Positions 10,453 through 20,004 of a DNA stretch of 64,000 nucleotides are shown here, in pieces (within the stretch, counting starts at the first letter, position 1; each line of letters begins with the position of its first letter). The notes under the pieces were generated by a model, which saw only the letters and a list, made by a program, of their open reading frames with translations, searched no databases and had not been told where the DNA came from. The stretch spans positions 310,001 to 374,000 of the forward strand of contig NC_012867.1 of NCBI RefSeq assembly GCF_000026945.1. The letters run 5' to 3'. Both the position numbers and the translations under genes were made by a program. The DNA comes from Candida dubliniensis CD36 (Eukaryota > Ascomycota > Pichiomycetes > Serinales > Debaryomycetaceae).

Positions 10453-12117
10453 TGTTTGTTTGTTATGTATAATTTATCCAATTGCTGAGTCTTAATAATG
10501 GTTTAGGGGGGGAGGGAGGTGTATAATCAAAAACAAAGGAAAACTGTGGAACTTATGTTATATTATGTAAGTAAACAAACAAACAAAAAAAAAAAAAAAA
10601 CTTTCGAAATCTGACCCTGACAAGAGAGATAACAATAGATTTATATTATGGTTTATCGACAATTTCGAATAAACGTAAGAATTCTTAGATGGTAAAAAAA
10701 ACGCAAATAACAATGTTTCATTAAAACCAAGAAAGAAGAAAAGAAGAATTAACTATTGGTAAGAAATTTTTCAGAATTTGTTACAAGGTTTTATTTACGA
10801 AAAAATATAAAATAAAATAAAATAAAATAAAAAAATGCTACACCAGAAGATAAATCTGATGACGGGAATGGAAAATGGCTAGAAAAATGCCTCTTTCATA
10901 CCAATTATCAAGGATTTGTTGAGTTCAGTATTCCTAATAGCATGTAACTGCGAGCCTGTATTAAATTTAATTTTGTTTTGTATTAGAACTATTATTTAAT
11001 CTTCATTGTGTTTCGTTGAAGACTAATTAGTATAAGAAATTTCAAACGGCAATTAAGAGAACTAAATTAATGGGCAAACAAAATGTCCAAAAAAAAAAAC
11101 ACATTGAATTAACTCTGTTGTTTAGTATTATACATTGACTTCGCTATCTTTGATAATTAATTAAATTAAATTAAATTAATTTAAATTAATTTAAATTAGA
11201 AGATCTATTGGTTGAGTATGGGTGTGGGTGGGTGTGCGCCCTTTACCAAACAAAATTCTTTATCAATAAATCTAAATTTTTGCGGTTTGTTGCTCTTTGT
11301 CTCTCTGTGCAAGATGAGAAGGAAGGATGGTGGGAAAATCTCACAAATTAATCTTGTGAAAAAATGCCACATTAAAATATATTCTATCAGTATTTTTAGT
11401 AATACAAAACCACAATCTTATATAATTATTCACTTTCACAACTAGAGAACCCTTGATTTATTTAAACATCAATGGAATAATCATAACCATAGTTCATTGC
11501 TAATGAGTCCACAGTATCTGATATCTTGGAGATTCTATCAAGATTTGGTTTTGTACACTAAACTAAGAGTTAGATATCCTATTTGAAAGGGAAAATTCTC
11601 AAGCAATTGCATTGTGGTTATAACAAACAACATGTGGAGATGTAAATTATTTATGTAGAGGGTTACTTTCAGTTACTCTCATGAAAACAACTACACTTTG
11701 ATTTACATCAAAATATTCTCTACGGTGGTGGTAGTGGCGCGACACCAATTTCCTGGAAAACTTTCTCAACCTGAAGAAAAAAAAAAAGTTCTGTTTAACG
11801 TTATTCCGGGTAAACTTTCTTGTAGTTAATTTTCTTCTCAATGAGAGTGAAGGAAATATAAGAGATTGGCCAACTGATTGTCCATCGCGGTTAACTCATT
11901 GACTCATTACCCTTTTGGGATGAAAATTTTTTTTTGTCGTTTTCAACACTTTATTTAACAGATGATGATTTTTTTTTTCTACCATCCCCCTTTACACTTT
12001 CTTTCTTTCTTTCTTTCATTTTCAATTACCACTATTATCAAGTTCATTGACAGTTTATATTAAACAAATAGTATAAGTTATAATTTGTTTTTGTTTTTTC
12101 CTTTTTCTTTTTCAAAC
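10453..12117. promoter_or_regulatory. Long divergent promoter region, VSB1-like / CPA2
   Basis: 1.66 kb with no convincing gene. Near VSB1: a G-rich patch at 10506-10519 (G7-A-G3-A-G2) and a poly-A run near 10590. In the middle: TAAAATAAAA-type repeats near 10810 and TTAAAT repeats near 11160-11200. Near CPA2: a Gcn4-type site (separate entry) and a TTTC repeat at about 11998-12017. Short open frames here begin with non-ATG codons or lack any recognizable feature. Confidence 0.5.
11900..11906 (+). promoter_or_regulatory. Gcn4-type site TGACTCA upstream of CPA2
   Basis: Perfect 7-bp general amino-acid control element, 212 bp before the CPA2 ATG. It matches the consensus; binding is inferred from the role of Gcn4 in arginine biosynthesis. 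Confidence 0.7.
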
Positions 12118-15100
12118 ATGATAACTTTAAAAACTGCTATAACTCAGCAGTTCAAAATTACTAAAAAAAGTATACTGGTTTTCCAAAAACATTCATTTTC
12201 GTTATCATCCCTTTTAAGACAGAAGGAACAATTACGTTATGCTGGTGCAGATTTATTGAAAAATTTTACTGACGAACATGCCCACAAGTTGGTTGATGTG
12301 TCCAAAGTGCTTGTTATTGGTTCTGGTGGATTATCCATTGGTCAAGCAGGTGAGTTTGATTACTCAGGATCACAAGCCATCAAAGCTTTGAAAGAAGCTA
12401 ATAAACAATCTATTTTAATCAACCCAAACATTGCTACAAATCAAACATCACATGCCTTGGCAGACGAAATCTACTATTTGCCAGTGACACCAGAATATAT
12501 CACTTATATCATTGAAAGAGAAAGACCAGATGGTATATTATTGACATTTGGTGGTCAAACTGGGTTAAATGTCGGTGTTAAATTGGATAAAATGGGTGTT
12601 TTCGAAAGATACGGTGTCAAAGTGTTGGGTACTCCAATTAAAACTTTGGAAACTTCTGAAGATCGTGATTTATTTGCTCAAGCTTTGAAAGAAATTAATA
12701 TTCCAATTGCTGAATCTATTGCTGTTGAAAATGTTGATGATGCCTTGAATGCTGCTAAAGAAGTTGGATACCCTATCATTGTTAGATCTGCTTATTCTCT
12801 TGGTGGATTAGGTTCTGGTTTTGCTGCAAACGAAGAGGAATTGAGAAACTTGGCTGCTCAATCACTTTCTTTGGCTCCTCAAATCTTGGTGGAAAAATCT
12901 TTGAAAGGTTGGAAAGAAGTTGAATACGAAGTTGTCCGTGATCGTGTTGGTAATTGTATAACTGTTTGTAATATGGAAAATTTTGATCCATTGGGTATCC
13001 ACACTGGTGATTCCATTGTTGTTGCCCCTTCACAAACATTATCTGATGAAGAGTACCATATGTTGAGAAGTGCTGCTATCAAAATTATCAGACATTTAGG
13101 TGTTGTTGGTGAATGTAATGTGCAGTACGCTTTACAACCAGATGGATTAGATTTCAGAGTTATTGAAGTTAACGCTCGTTTATCACGTTCTTCTGCTTTG
13201 GCTTCTAAAGCCACAGGTTACCCATTGGCTTATACTGCTGCTAAAATTGCTCTTGGTCACACTTTACCAGAACTACCAAATCCAGTTACTAAAACTACTA
13301 CTGCCAATTTTGAACCATCCTTGGATTATTTGGTTACTAAAATTCCTAGATGGGATTTATCCAAATTTCAACATGTTAAACGTGACATTGGTTCTGCTAT
13401 GAAATCTGTTGGTGAAGTTATGGCAATCGGTAGAAACTTTGAAGAATCTTTCCAAAAGGCAATTAGACAAATTGATCCATCATACATTGGATTCCAAGGT
13501 GATAAATTTGACAACTTGGATGAAGCATTGGCAAATCCAACTGATAGAAGATGGTTAGCCGTTGGACAAGCGTTATTACACGAAAACTATACTGTTGATC
13601 AAGTTCACGAATTGACCAAGATTGATAAATGGTTCTTACATAAATTGATGAATATTGTTAACATGTATCGTGAATTAGAAGCAAACGGACATTTGTCAAT
13701 TATTAATCATGATTTGATGAGTCGTGCTAAGAAATTGGGATTTTCAGATAAACAAATTGGTCTCTGTGTTGGTGCTGACGAATTAGAAGTTAGAAGAGTT
13801 AGAAAAGAATTAGGAATTATTCCATTTGTGAAAAAAATTGATACTTTAGCAGCTGAATTTCCAGCCAACACCAATTATTTGTACACCACTTATAATGCCA
13901 CTAGTTCTGACATTGATTTCAATGATAAAGGTACCATGGTATTGGGATCTGGGGTATACAGAATTGGATCTTCTGTTGAATTTGATTGGTGTGCCGTTTC
14001 AACTGCCCGTGCTTTGAGAGAAAATGGACACAAGACTATTATGATTAATTATAACCCAGAAACTGTTTCTACTGATTTTGATGAAGTTGATAGATTATAT
14101 TTCGAAGAATTATCATTAGAAAGAGTATTGGACATCTATGAATTAGAACATGCTCAAGGTGTGGTTGTATCTGTTGGTGGTCAATTGCCACAAAATATTG
14201 CTCTTTCTTTACAAAACCAAGGTTGTAATGTTTTGGGTACTAATCCGGAAGATATCGACAAAGCAGAAGATCGTCACAAGTTTTCTCAAATTTTGGATTC
14301 CATTGGTGTTGATCAACCAGCTTGGAAAGAATTAACTTCAGTTAAAGAAGCTGAAAATTTTGCTGATGAAGTTGGGTTCCCAGTATTGGTTCGTCCATCA
14401 TATGTTTTGTCTGGTGCTGCCATGTCTGTTATTAACAACAAAAGTGAATTAGACGCAAAATTGTCTAATGCCTCCAAAGTTTCTCGTGATTACCCCGTGG
14501 TTATTTCTAAATTCATTCAAGGTGCACAAGAAATTGATATTGATGGGGTTGCCAATGAAGGTGAAGTTTTAGTTCATGCCGTTTCTGAACACGTTGAAAA
14601 TGCTGGTGTTCATTCTGGTGATGCCACTTTAGTTTTACCACCACAAGGATTGTCACCAATATTATTAGATCGTTTGAAGGTAATTGCTGATAAAGTTGCT
14701 GCTGCCTGGAAAATCACTGGTCCATTCAATATGCAAATTATCAAGAATGATCAAAATGGTACATTAAACGATGAAACTTGTGAATTGAAAGTTATTGAAT
14801 GTAATATCCGTGCATCTCGTTCATTCCCATTTGTTTCTAAAGTGTTAGGAATCAACTTCATTGATGTTGCTGTCAAAGCATTAATTAAACAGAATGTTCC
14901 ACAACCAGTTAACTTGATGAACCAAAAATACGATCGTGTTGCAACCAAAGTCCCACAATTTTCTTTTACTAGATTAGCTGGAGCTGATCCTTTCTTAGGT
15001 GTTGAAATGGCTTCCACTGGTGAAATTGCCTGTTTTGGTAAGGATTTATTAGAAGCCTATTGGACTTCTATTCAATCAACCATGAACTTCCATTTACCTA

Positions 15101-15561
15101 AACCAGGTCAAGGTTTGTTATTTGGTGGTGATTTAACTAATGATAAATTAGGTAAAGTTGCTTCTAATTTGACTGGATTAGGATATAAATTCTACACTGC
15201 TAGTGAACCAGTTGCTCAATACTTGAAGAATTTTGTTAAGGAACCAGTTGAAATTATTGAATTCCCCAAAACTGATAAACGTGCATTGAGAGAAATATTT
15301 CAAGATAAAGAAATTGGTGCTGTTTTCAATTTGGCTAAAGCAAGAGCTGAAGATTTATTAGACGAAGATTATGTTATGAGAAGAAATGCAATTGATTTTG
15401 CCATTCCATTATTTAATGAACCTAATACTTCATTATTGTTTTCTCAATGTTTGAAAGAAAAAATTGGTCACAAGGTTTCATTTGATGAAATACCTCATAA
15501 AGTTGAAATCCCTCAAGAAGTTAAAAGATGGAGTGAGTTTATTGGTGGTAAACCAGTGTAA
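12118..15561 (+). CDS. CPA2: Carbamoyl-phosphate synthase, arginine-specific large subunit
   Basis: Makes carbamoyl phosphate from bicarbonate, ammonia (from the CPA1 small subunit) and two ATP, feeding ornithine transcarbamylase in arginine synthesis. 1147 residues from ATG 12118; the frame is open a little upstream but without an ATG. Two homologous ATP-grasp halves are visible: GSGGLSIGQAGEFDYSGSQA starts the first (about residue 75), GSGVYRIGSSVEFDWCAVS the second (about 615), each with a preATP-grasp motif, followed by the MGS-like regulatory C-terminus. It is a stand-alone large subunit without the ATCase and glutaminase parts of URA2. The first 36 residues contain no acidic residue and are rich in Lys, Ser and Leu, unlike the shorter cytosolic S. 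cerevisiae enzyme, which suggests mitochondrial import. A TGACTCA site lies upstream. Confidence 0.95.
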   Translation: MITLKTAITQQFKITKKSILVFQKHSFSLSSLLRQKEQLRYAGADLLKNFTDEHAHKLVDVSKVLVIGSGGLSIGQAGEFDYSGSQAIKALKEANKQSILINPNIATNQTSHALADEIYYLPVTPEYITYIIERERPDGILLTFGGQTGLNVGVKLDKMGVFERYGVKVLGTPIKTLETSEDRDLFAQALKEINIPIAESIAVENVDDALNAAKEVGYPIIVRSAYSLGGLGSGFAANEEELRNLAAQSLSLAPQILVEKSLKGWKEVEYEVVRDRVGNCITVCNMENFDPLGIHTGDSIVVAPSQTLSDEEYHMLRSAAIKIIRHLGVVGECNVQYALQPDGLDFRVIEVNARLSRSSALASKATGYPLAYTAAKIALGHTLPELPNPVTKTTTANFEPSLDYLVTKIPRWDLSKFQHVKRDIGSAMKSVGEVMAIGRNFEESFQKAIRQIDPSYIGFQGDKFDNLDEALANPTDRRWLAVGQALLHENYTVDQVHELTKIDKWFLHKLMNIVNMYRELEANGHLSIINHDLMSRAKKLGFSDKQIGLCVGADELEVRRVRKELGIIPFVKKIDTLAAEFPANTNYLYTTYNATSSDIDFNDKGTMVLGSGVYRIGSSVEFDWCAVSTARALRENGHKTIMINYNPETVSTDFDEVDRLYFEELSLERVLDIYELEHAQGVVVSVGGQLPQNIALSLQNQGCNVLGTNPEDIDKAEDRHKFSQILDSIGVDQPAWKELTSVKEAENFADEVGFPVLVRPSYVLSGAAMSVINNKSELDAKLSNASKVSRDYPVVISKFIQGAQEIDIDGVANEGEVLVHAVSEHVENAGVHSGDATLVLPPQGLSPILLDRLKVIADKVAAAWKITGPFNMQIIKNDQNGTLNDETCELKVIECNIRASRSFPFVSKVLGINFIDVAVKALIKQNVPQPVNLMNQKYDRVATKVPQFSFTRLAGADPFLGVEMASTGEIACFGKDLLEAYWTSIQSTMNFHLPKPGQGLLFGGDLTNDKLGKVASNLTGLGYKFYTASEPVAQYLKNFVKEPVEIIEFPKTDKRALREIFQDKEIGAVFNLAKARAEDLLDEDYVMRRNAIDFAIPLFNEPNTSLLFSQCLKEKIGHKVSFDEIPHKVEIPQEVKRWSEFIGGKPV

Positions 15562-16184
15562 AGTTAGAAGAAGATGGTTATAGTTTTAAAATAGAATTTT
15601 TATATAAAGAAAAACAGATTGCCTTTGGTTGATATATATGTATACTAAGATGGTAATAAAAAAATCATTATAGTGCATATGTTTAAATTCGGTGTGAGTG
15701 TTAATGCTACTCTATTTAAAGAAATAATTCAATAAAAACTACTTTGGTTGAATTGATCCAATGGCATTTTCATTTCCATGCTATCGATGTTACAACTAAA
15801 CTTGTAGTTATTCATTTCAACACTTATAAGGTTACTCTCAACTATACGTGGGGGGGGGTACGGAAAAATGTACATATATAGTAGTAGTGTTTTAACAGCC
15901 AGTGCAGTATTACCTCCTTGAGTTATGACTTTTCGCATCTAGACTCTCTTATCCGCGCTTTTCTTCCTATTCAAGTATGATCTCGCGCAAAGCATGATTT
16001 GCCAGAATACTATGAGGTACGTCTTTGATAAATCAGATAAACCATGCTCTTATCTACTTGGGATATTTTGCTCCCCCACTCCTTTCACCAATTAGAAGAA
16101 CTATAAATAATGTTAATCTTTCAGTCTTTCTGATCAAATAAAAAAAAATTGTTCTGGGTCTTCCATGATAAACAACATAAAAAA
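15562..16184. other. Spacer: CPA2 3' flank and MFS transporter promoter
   Basis: 623 bp without a gene. Contains a G9 run at 15850-15858. The last 150 bp before the transporter ATG are AT-rich with short A runs. No factor-binding site is recognized with confidence. Confidence 0.45.
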
Positions 16185-17825
16185 ATGACTATTCAAGTTG
16201 ATGACTATGAAATGGTACCAGGTACTGTACATTTGATTGATATTAATGGAAATTTGGATGTACAAAAAAACGGTGATATTATTTTACAACCACAACCAAC
16301 CAATAATCCAAATGATCCCTTGACTTGGTCCAAACTGAAAAGACTAATTCAATTTTCTCTTGTTTGGATCTGGGGGTTGTTTGTTGCTGTTGCCATTAAT
16401 TGGGTCGGCCCAGTTTTTGGTGTTTGGGAAAAAGATTTGAAAACCACTATTGGTGATTTATCTAATGCAGTTGCAGTTGGGTTTTTGTTCTTAGGTGTTG
16501 GAGTATTACTTGTGCAACCAACAACTTTAAAGTTGGGCAAACGGTTTATTTATATTGTTGGAAGTATATTCACTATAATTTCCTTGGCAGTCGGATCTCA
16601 AGCAACAGAAGTGGGTTCGATATTTGCCTTCAAGGCACTTGTTGGTCTTGGTGCCAGTCCATGCGATAGTGTGGTGGAGCTTAGTGCTACTGACCTCTTC
16701 TTTCAACATGAAAGATCTACAGCTATTTCTTCATTGATTCTTGCATTGTACGCAGGTTCATTTCTTGGACCAATTATTGCAGGATACATCACTGATTCAA
16801 TTGGTTGGAAATGGTGTTTTTATGTACAAATCATTATATATCTGGTCTTCTTGATCATTCAACTTGCTTTCCAAGAGGAGACAACTTTTAGAAGGGCATT
16901 GAGTGATGAGACATTGGAGGAGGAAATTTTGCAACAAATCAAATCAACCGAAATTAACAATGAAAAGCAAATTGTTTCTGAACCTGCTACAAAGGAAGTA
17001 AAAGATGATGAAGAGCTGGGATCTTCTAGTATTCAGTCATATAAAAGGAAAACTTATTTTCAAAAGGTTAATCTCATACATACCGACCAGAACGATTCCA
17101 GAAGCTGGTTGTGTATCTTTTATCGTCCATTTTTTGTTCTTTATTATCCTGCATTCATCTTTGGTGGAATTGTGTACGGAAGTCAAATGATGTGGTTACT
17201 GTTGACATCAACCACTCAAACCTTGATTTATGGAGCTGAACCATACAATTTTTCGGCTAATGGGGTTGGTTTGACTAACTTGGGATGTTTAATTGGATCA
17301 ATTTTGGGCACATTCTATGGGGGGAAGTTTGTTGATTGGCTTTCTATTAGGTTGGCTAAAAAAAATAACGGTATCTTGGAACCCGAATATCGATTATGGG
17401 CCATGATTGTTCCAACTATATTAAATGCAGGTGGATTGTTAGCATATTATCTTCCTTGTGCAAACAATGCATCGTGGGCTTTTTCAGTTGTTTTAGGACA
17501 AGGAGCATTGGGTTTTGCAATGAGTAGCTCTGGTAGCATTTGCATCACTTATGCCATTGATTCTTATCCCAAAGTCGCCAGTGAAGGAATTGTTTTAATG
17601 TTGTTTATTAGAAATATGATGGGAATGGGGTTCTCGTATGCCATTCTGCCTTGGATTAATAGAAATGGACTTGTGGTCGTTACTTGGTTGATGTTTATGT
17701 TATCGATTATCATAAATGGAAGTTTCATAGTAATGCTAGTGTTTGGAAAACAGTTCAGGCGCTGGACCGCCGCTCATTATGAAAAGGTTTCTGAGTCCAA
17801 CTATGGTGAATTTTTCAAACGCTAG
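16185..17825 (+). CDS. MFS transporter, DHA1 family, Hol1-like
   Basis: 546 residues from ATG 16185 (an upstream non-ATG extension is ignored). About 12 transmembrane helices in two bundles around a hydrophilic loop at about residues 235-290. The leader NPNDPLTWSKLKR just before the first helix is typical of the fungal DHA1 branch that includes S. cerevisiae Hol1 and related multidrug/polyamine/cation carriers; helix 4-5 shows the proline/glycine-rich pattern LILALYAGSFLGPIIAGYITD (motif C type), consistent with a proton antiporter. Substrate cannot be read from sequence. Candida has many close paralogues in this branch, so I give no symbol. Confidence 0.8.
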   Translation: MTIQVDDYEMVPGTVHLIDINGNLDVQKNGDIILQPQPTNNPNDPLTWSKLKRLIQFSLVWIWGLFVAVAINWVGPVFGVWEKDLKTTIGDLSNAVAVGFLFLGVGVLLVQPTTLKLGKRFIYIVGSIFTIISLAVGSQATEVGSIFAFKALVGLGASPCDSVVELSATDLFFQHERSTAISSLILALYAGSFLGPIIAGYITDSIGWKWCFYVQIIIYLVFLIIQLAFQEETTFRRALSDETLEEEILQQIKSTEINNEKQIVSEPATKEVKDDEELGSSSIQSYKRKTYFQKVNLIHTDQNDSRSWLCIFYRPFFVLYYPAFIFGGIVYGSQMMWLLLTSTTQTLIYGAEPYNFSANGVGLTNLGCLIGSILGTFYGGKFVDWLSIRLAKKNNGILEPEYRLWAMIVPTILNAGGLLAYYLPCANNASWAFSVVLGQGALGFAMSSSGSICITYAIDSYPKVASEGIVLMLFIRNMMGMGFSYAILPWINRNGLVVVTWLMFMLSIIINGSFIVMLVFGKQFRRWTAAHYEKVSESNYGEFFKR

Positions 17826-18196
17826 AATGTAAATTCTTTTTAGACTTATATAGTGAGATATTTGACGGGATAGTGGATTTATTTTGTATATTCTAAGAAA
17901 AAATGAATAATCCAAATACCAAGAAGCAAGTTCATCTACTAATGAGATTAGGCAGTTGCATTTCATATTAATCCAACAGGCAACATAAAAAGTATTTGCA
18001 ATAATTTATTTAAGTAATATAAAAGCATACTTGGAATATACAATGACTGCACATTAATATTCTTCTACCTGACGCAGTTATCAATATCAGGTAACTCTGT
18101 TGTCAATCTTTCGAACGCAATACACTTTCCTCTTGATGTGCTGCGAATTAGAAATGGTAGAATCAAACAAATCTCAATATAAATATTAAACACTAT
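17826..18196. other. Convergent 3' spacer, MFS transporter / SEC17
   Basis: 371 bp between convergent stops; AT-rich, no gene, RNA or repeat recognized. Confidence 0.45.
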
Positions 18197-19078
18197 CTAT
18201 AACAAATCATCATCATCCTTGGCAACAACCGAGTTCTTCACTTTCAACAACAACTGGGTCTTCAATTTGTCAAGCTTACTGAACTGATCGAAATCAAATA
18301 CTTTGTCTGAAAAACCTTCAACATCCCCTTGATCGATACTCTCAAGTATACCTTCAACTAATTTGTACTCTCTTGATTGTCCCCAGCTTGGATCGTCTTG
18401 AAGGAATTGATCCTTCCTTTTGTGAGCTTCAATTACATCATCCATGCACAAGACACACAAGACTACCTTGAAGAAATAATCCTTTAAACTCCATCTTGAT
18501 AAAGAATTCCCAAGCAGGTTTTTAATGATGTTATCATATAATTCCACAGCTTTTTTATAATTCCCATTCAATGCATACAAGTCTGCACATTTCAAAAATG
18601 CTTTGTTGGCAAGAGCTTCAGCATGATCAGTGGTAAAGTAATCTCCGGCCTGTTCATAGCTTTTGCTGGCATTTTCGTAATCATTAACTGATTCGTAAAG
18701 CTCAGCTAAATCCATAGTGAAATTTGCGGCTCTTCTAAATTGGCCATTTTGCGTTAAGAAAATATGGATTGCCTTCGACAATGACGAAATTGCGTCTGTT
18801 GGCGATACACCTTTAAAACACTTGTAAGCTTCGACTAGATGGTTAGCAGTATCATTATGATTACCTAAACTCTCCTGTATTTCAGCTGCCTTGACAAATT
18901 GAGCACCTGCCAAATTGAAATCTTTCTTTAATCGATACAGATTGGCTGCTTGAATGTAAAGATCAGTTGCATCTTCCTTTCTCATGGAGGCAGAGGAGCC
19001 AGAAAGAAACAGAAAAAAACCCAGTTGTGGTTTAAGAAGCTTCTCAGCTTCAGCTATCAATGAACGAGGATCTGACAT
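18197..19078 (-). CDS. SEC17: Alpha-SNAP, vesicle fusion adaptor
   Basis: Peripheral protein that recruits Sec18/NSF to assembled SNARE bundles for disassembly. 293 residues from ATG 19078 (S. cerevisiae 292). It begins MSDPRSLIAEAEKLLKP and continues as the all-alpha TPR-like sheet of the family: DLYIQAANLYRLKKDFNLAGAQFVKAA, then repeats around residues 60-200 (YEQAGDYF, CADLYALNGNYKKAVELYDNI). The C-terminus ends in DDDDLL; the leucine pair near the end is what stimulates Sec18 ATPase in homologues. The loop GFFLFLSGSSA at about 20-31 is the hydrophobic membrane-attachment loop region. It is divergent to NNF1 across 270 bp. Confidence 0.97.
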   Translation of the reverse strand: MSDPRSLIAEAEKLLKPQLGFFLFLSGSSASMRKEDATDLYIQAANLYRLKKDFNLAGAQFVKAAEIQESLGNHNDTANHLVEAYKCFKGVSPTDAISSLSKAIHIFLTQNGQFRRAANFTMDLAELYESVNDYENASKSYEQAGDYFTTDHAEALANKAFLKCADLYALNGNYKKAVELYDNIIKNLLGNSLSRWSLKDYFFKVVLCVLCMDDVIEAHKRKDQFLQDDPSWGQSREYKLVEGILESIDQGDVEGFSDKVFDFDQFSKLDKLKTQLLLKVKNSVVAKDDDDLL

Positions 19079-19192
19079 AATTAGAGAAATAAAAAGTGAC
19101 TAATATAAGTTTGATTATATTTTAAAGAAAAAGCAAGTAAATTAATTGCGTACGTTTTCTCATTATCACGAAGGTGGACATTAAAGTAGGAA

Positions 19193-19238
19193 AATTGAAA
19201 TGTCGCGTGTACTGATCGTTTCATGCGACATTTCAATT
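19193..19238. promoter_or_regulatory. Perfect 14-bp inverted repeat in SEC17/NNF1 promoter
   Basis: Left arm AATTGAAATGTCGC at 19193-19206 and right arm GCGACATTTCAATT at 19225-19238 are exact reverse complements separated by 18 bp. It sits centrally in the 270-bp divergent promoter, 115 bp from the SEC17 ATG and 110 bp from the NNF1 ATG. Likely a dimeric factor site or a cruciform; no known factor assigned. Confidence 0.75.
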
Positions 19239-19348
19239 GACTTTTTATTATCAATTTGTTTTGTTTTGGTTTTGGTTTTCTTTTTGCTATTTCTACCGTT
19301 TAATCTTGTATCGCTAGAATCATACCTTAACAACCATTATATCTAATC

Positions 19349-19939
19349 ATGTCCGCCGAGGAAAATAACAAAGTCAGATTTGAAAGATTACGCCTTGTTG
19401 CCAGAAAAGCCTTGGAACAACTGATTAAGAAGTCTTTGACTATGGAGCAAGTAAAGACATGCTTTCCAACACTAGTAGCCTCTCCAGATGGGGTCAGATC
19501 ACTCGAATTGGCTCTTTCACAAATGTCTGGGTTTTGGCATTCAAACTCATTGGATGAATTTGATCTAATATACAAAGAAAAAGATATTGAGTCTAAATTA
19601 GATGAGTTAGATGATATAATACAGAATGCTCAACAGGCGAAAGACAGTGGGAAGGAACCAAGCAATATAGATCAGCTTTCACCTTTAGAAATTGTTGATT
19701 CCACGATTGTTAGTAACAGTAAAAACGTCTTGGATAGTCTTCAAATGATATATGACCAATTATGTCTCGATAATGCCGAGCTATATACTGAACTTTCGGA
19801 TCTTACAAAAGAAAGCACCAGAATCAATAATTCCATAAAATCTGGTATTGAACAATTAAACAAGGAGGCCAATAATGTTGAGCTAGAAAAAGCGGGAATT
19901 CAAATCGACAAATTAATAGATATTCTTGAAGAAAAATGA
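19349..19939 (+). CDS. NNF1: Nnf1, MIND/Mis12 kinetochore complex subunit
   Basis: 196 residues from ATG 19349 (S. cerevisiae 201). Part of the four-protein MIND complex that links centromeric chromatin to the Ndc80 microtubule-binding complex. The diagnostic N-terminal block is VRFERLRLVARKALEQLIKKSLTMEQVKTCFPTL, followed at residue 65-75 by MSGFWHSNSLDEFDLIYKEK, and then a long predicted coiled coil (roughly residues 75-196, heptad-like, Leu/Ile and Glu/Lys rich). That layout is the Nnf1/PMF1 family. It shares an upstream region with SEC17 that contains the inverted repeat. Confidence 0.88.
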   Translation: MSAEENNKVRFERLRLVARKALEQLIKKSLTMEQVKTCFPTLVASPDGVRSLELALSQMSGFWHSNSLDEFDLIYKEKDIESKLDELDDIIQNAQQAKDSGKEPSNIDQLSPLEIVDSTIVSNSKNVLDSLQMIYDQLCLDNAELYTELSDLTKESTRINNSIKSGIEQLNKEANNVELEKAGIQIDKLIDILEEK

Positions 19940-20004
19940 ATGTAACAGTATGGAGTGGTAATGTAAAATAACAATATGTACAAGTTTTATAAATATTTAC
20001 AATT

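Noticed and set aside
12085..12117. Upstream extension of CPA2
   Set aside because: It begins with TTG, not ATG; the first ATG at 12118 starts a presequence-like peptide. The same reasoning moved starts at 16185, 20967, 21194, 25662, 28557, 36037, 39237 and 50203.
12782..13214. Antisense frames of up to 111 codons inside CPA2
   Set aside because: They mirror the biased codon use of CPA2; no independent start context or family match. The same applies to antisense frames in VSB1, LYS12, PIN4, BDP1 and others.
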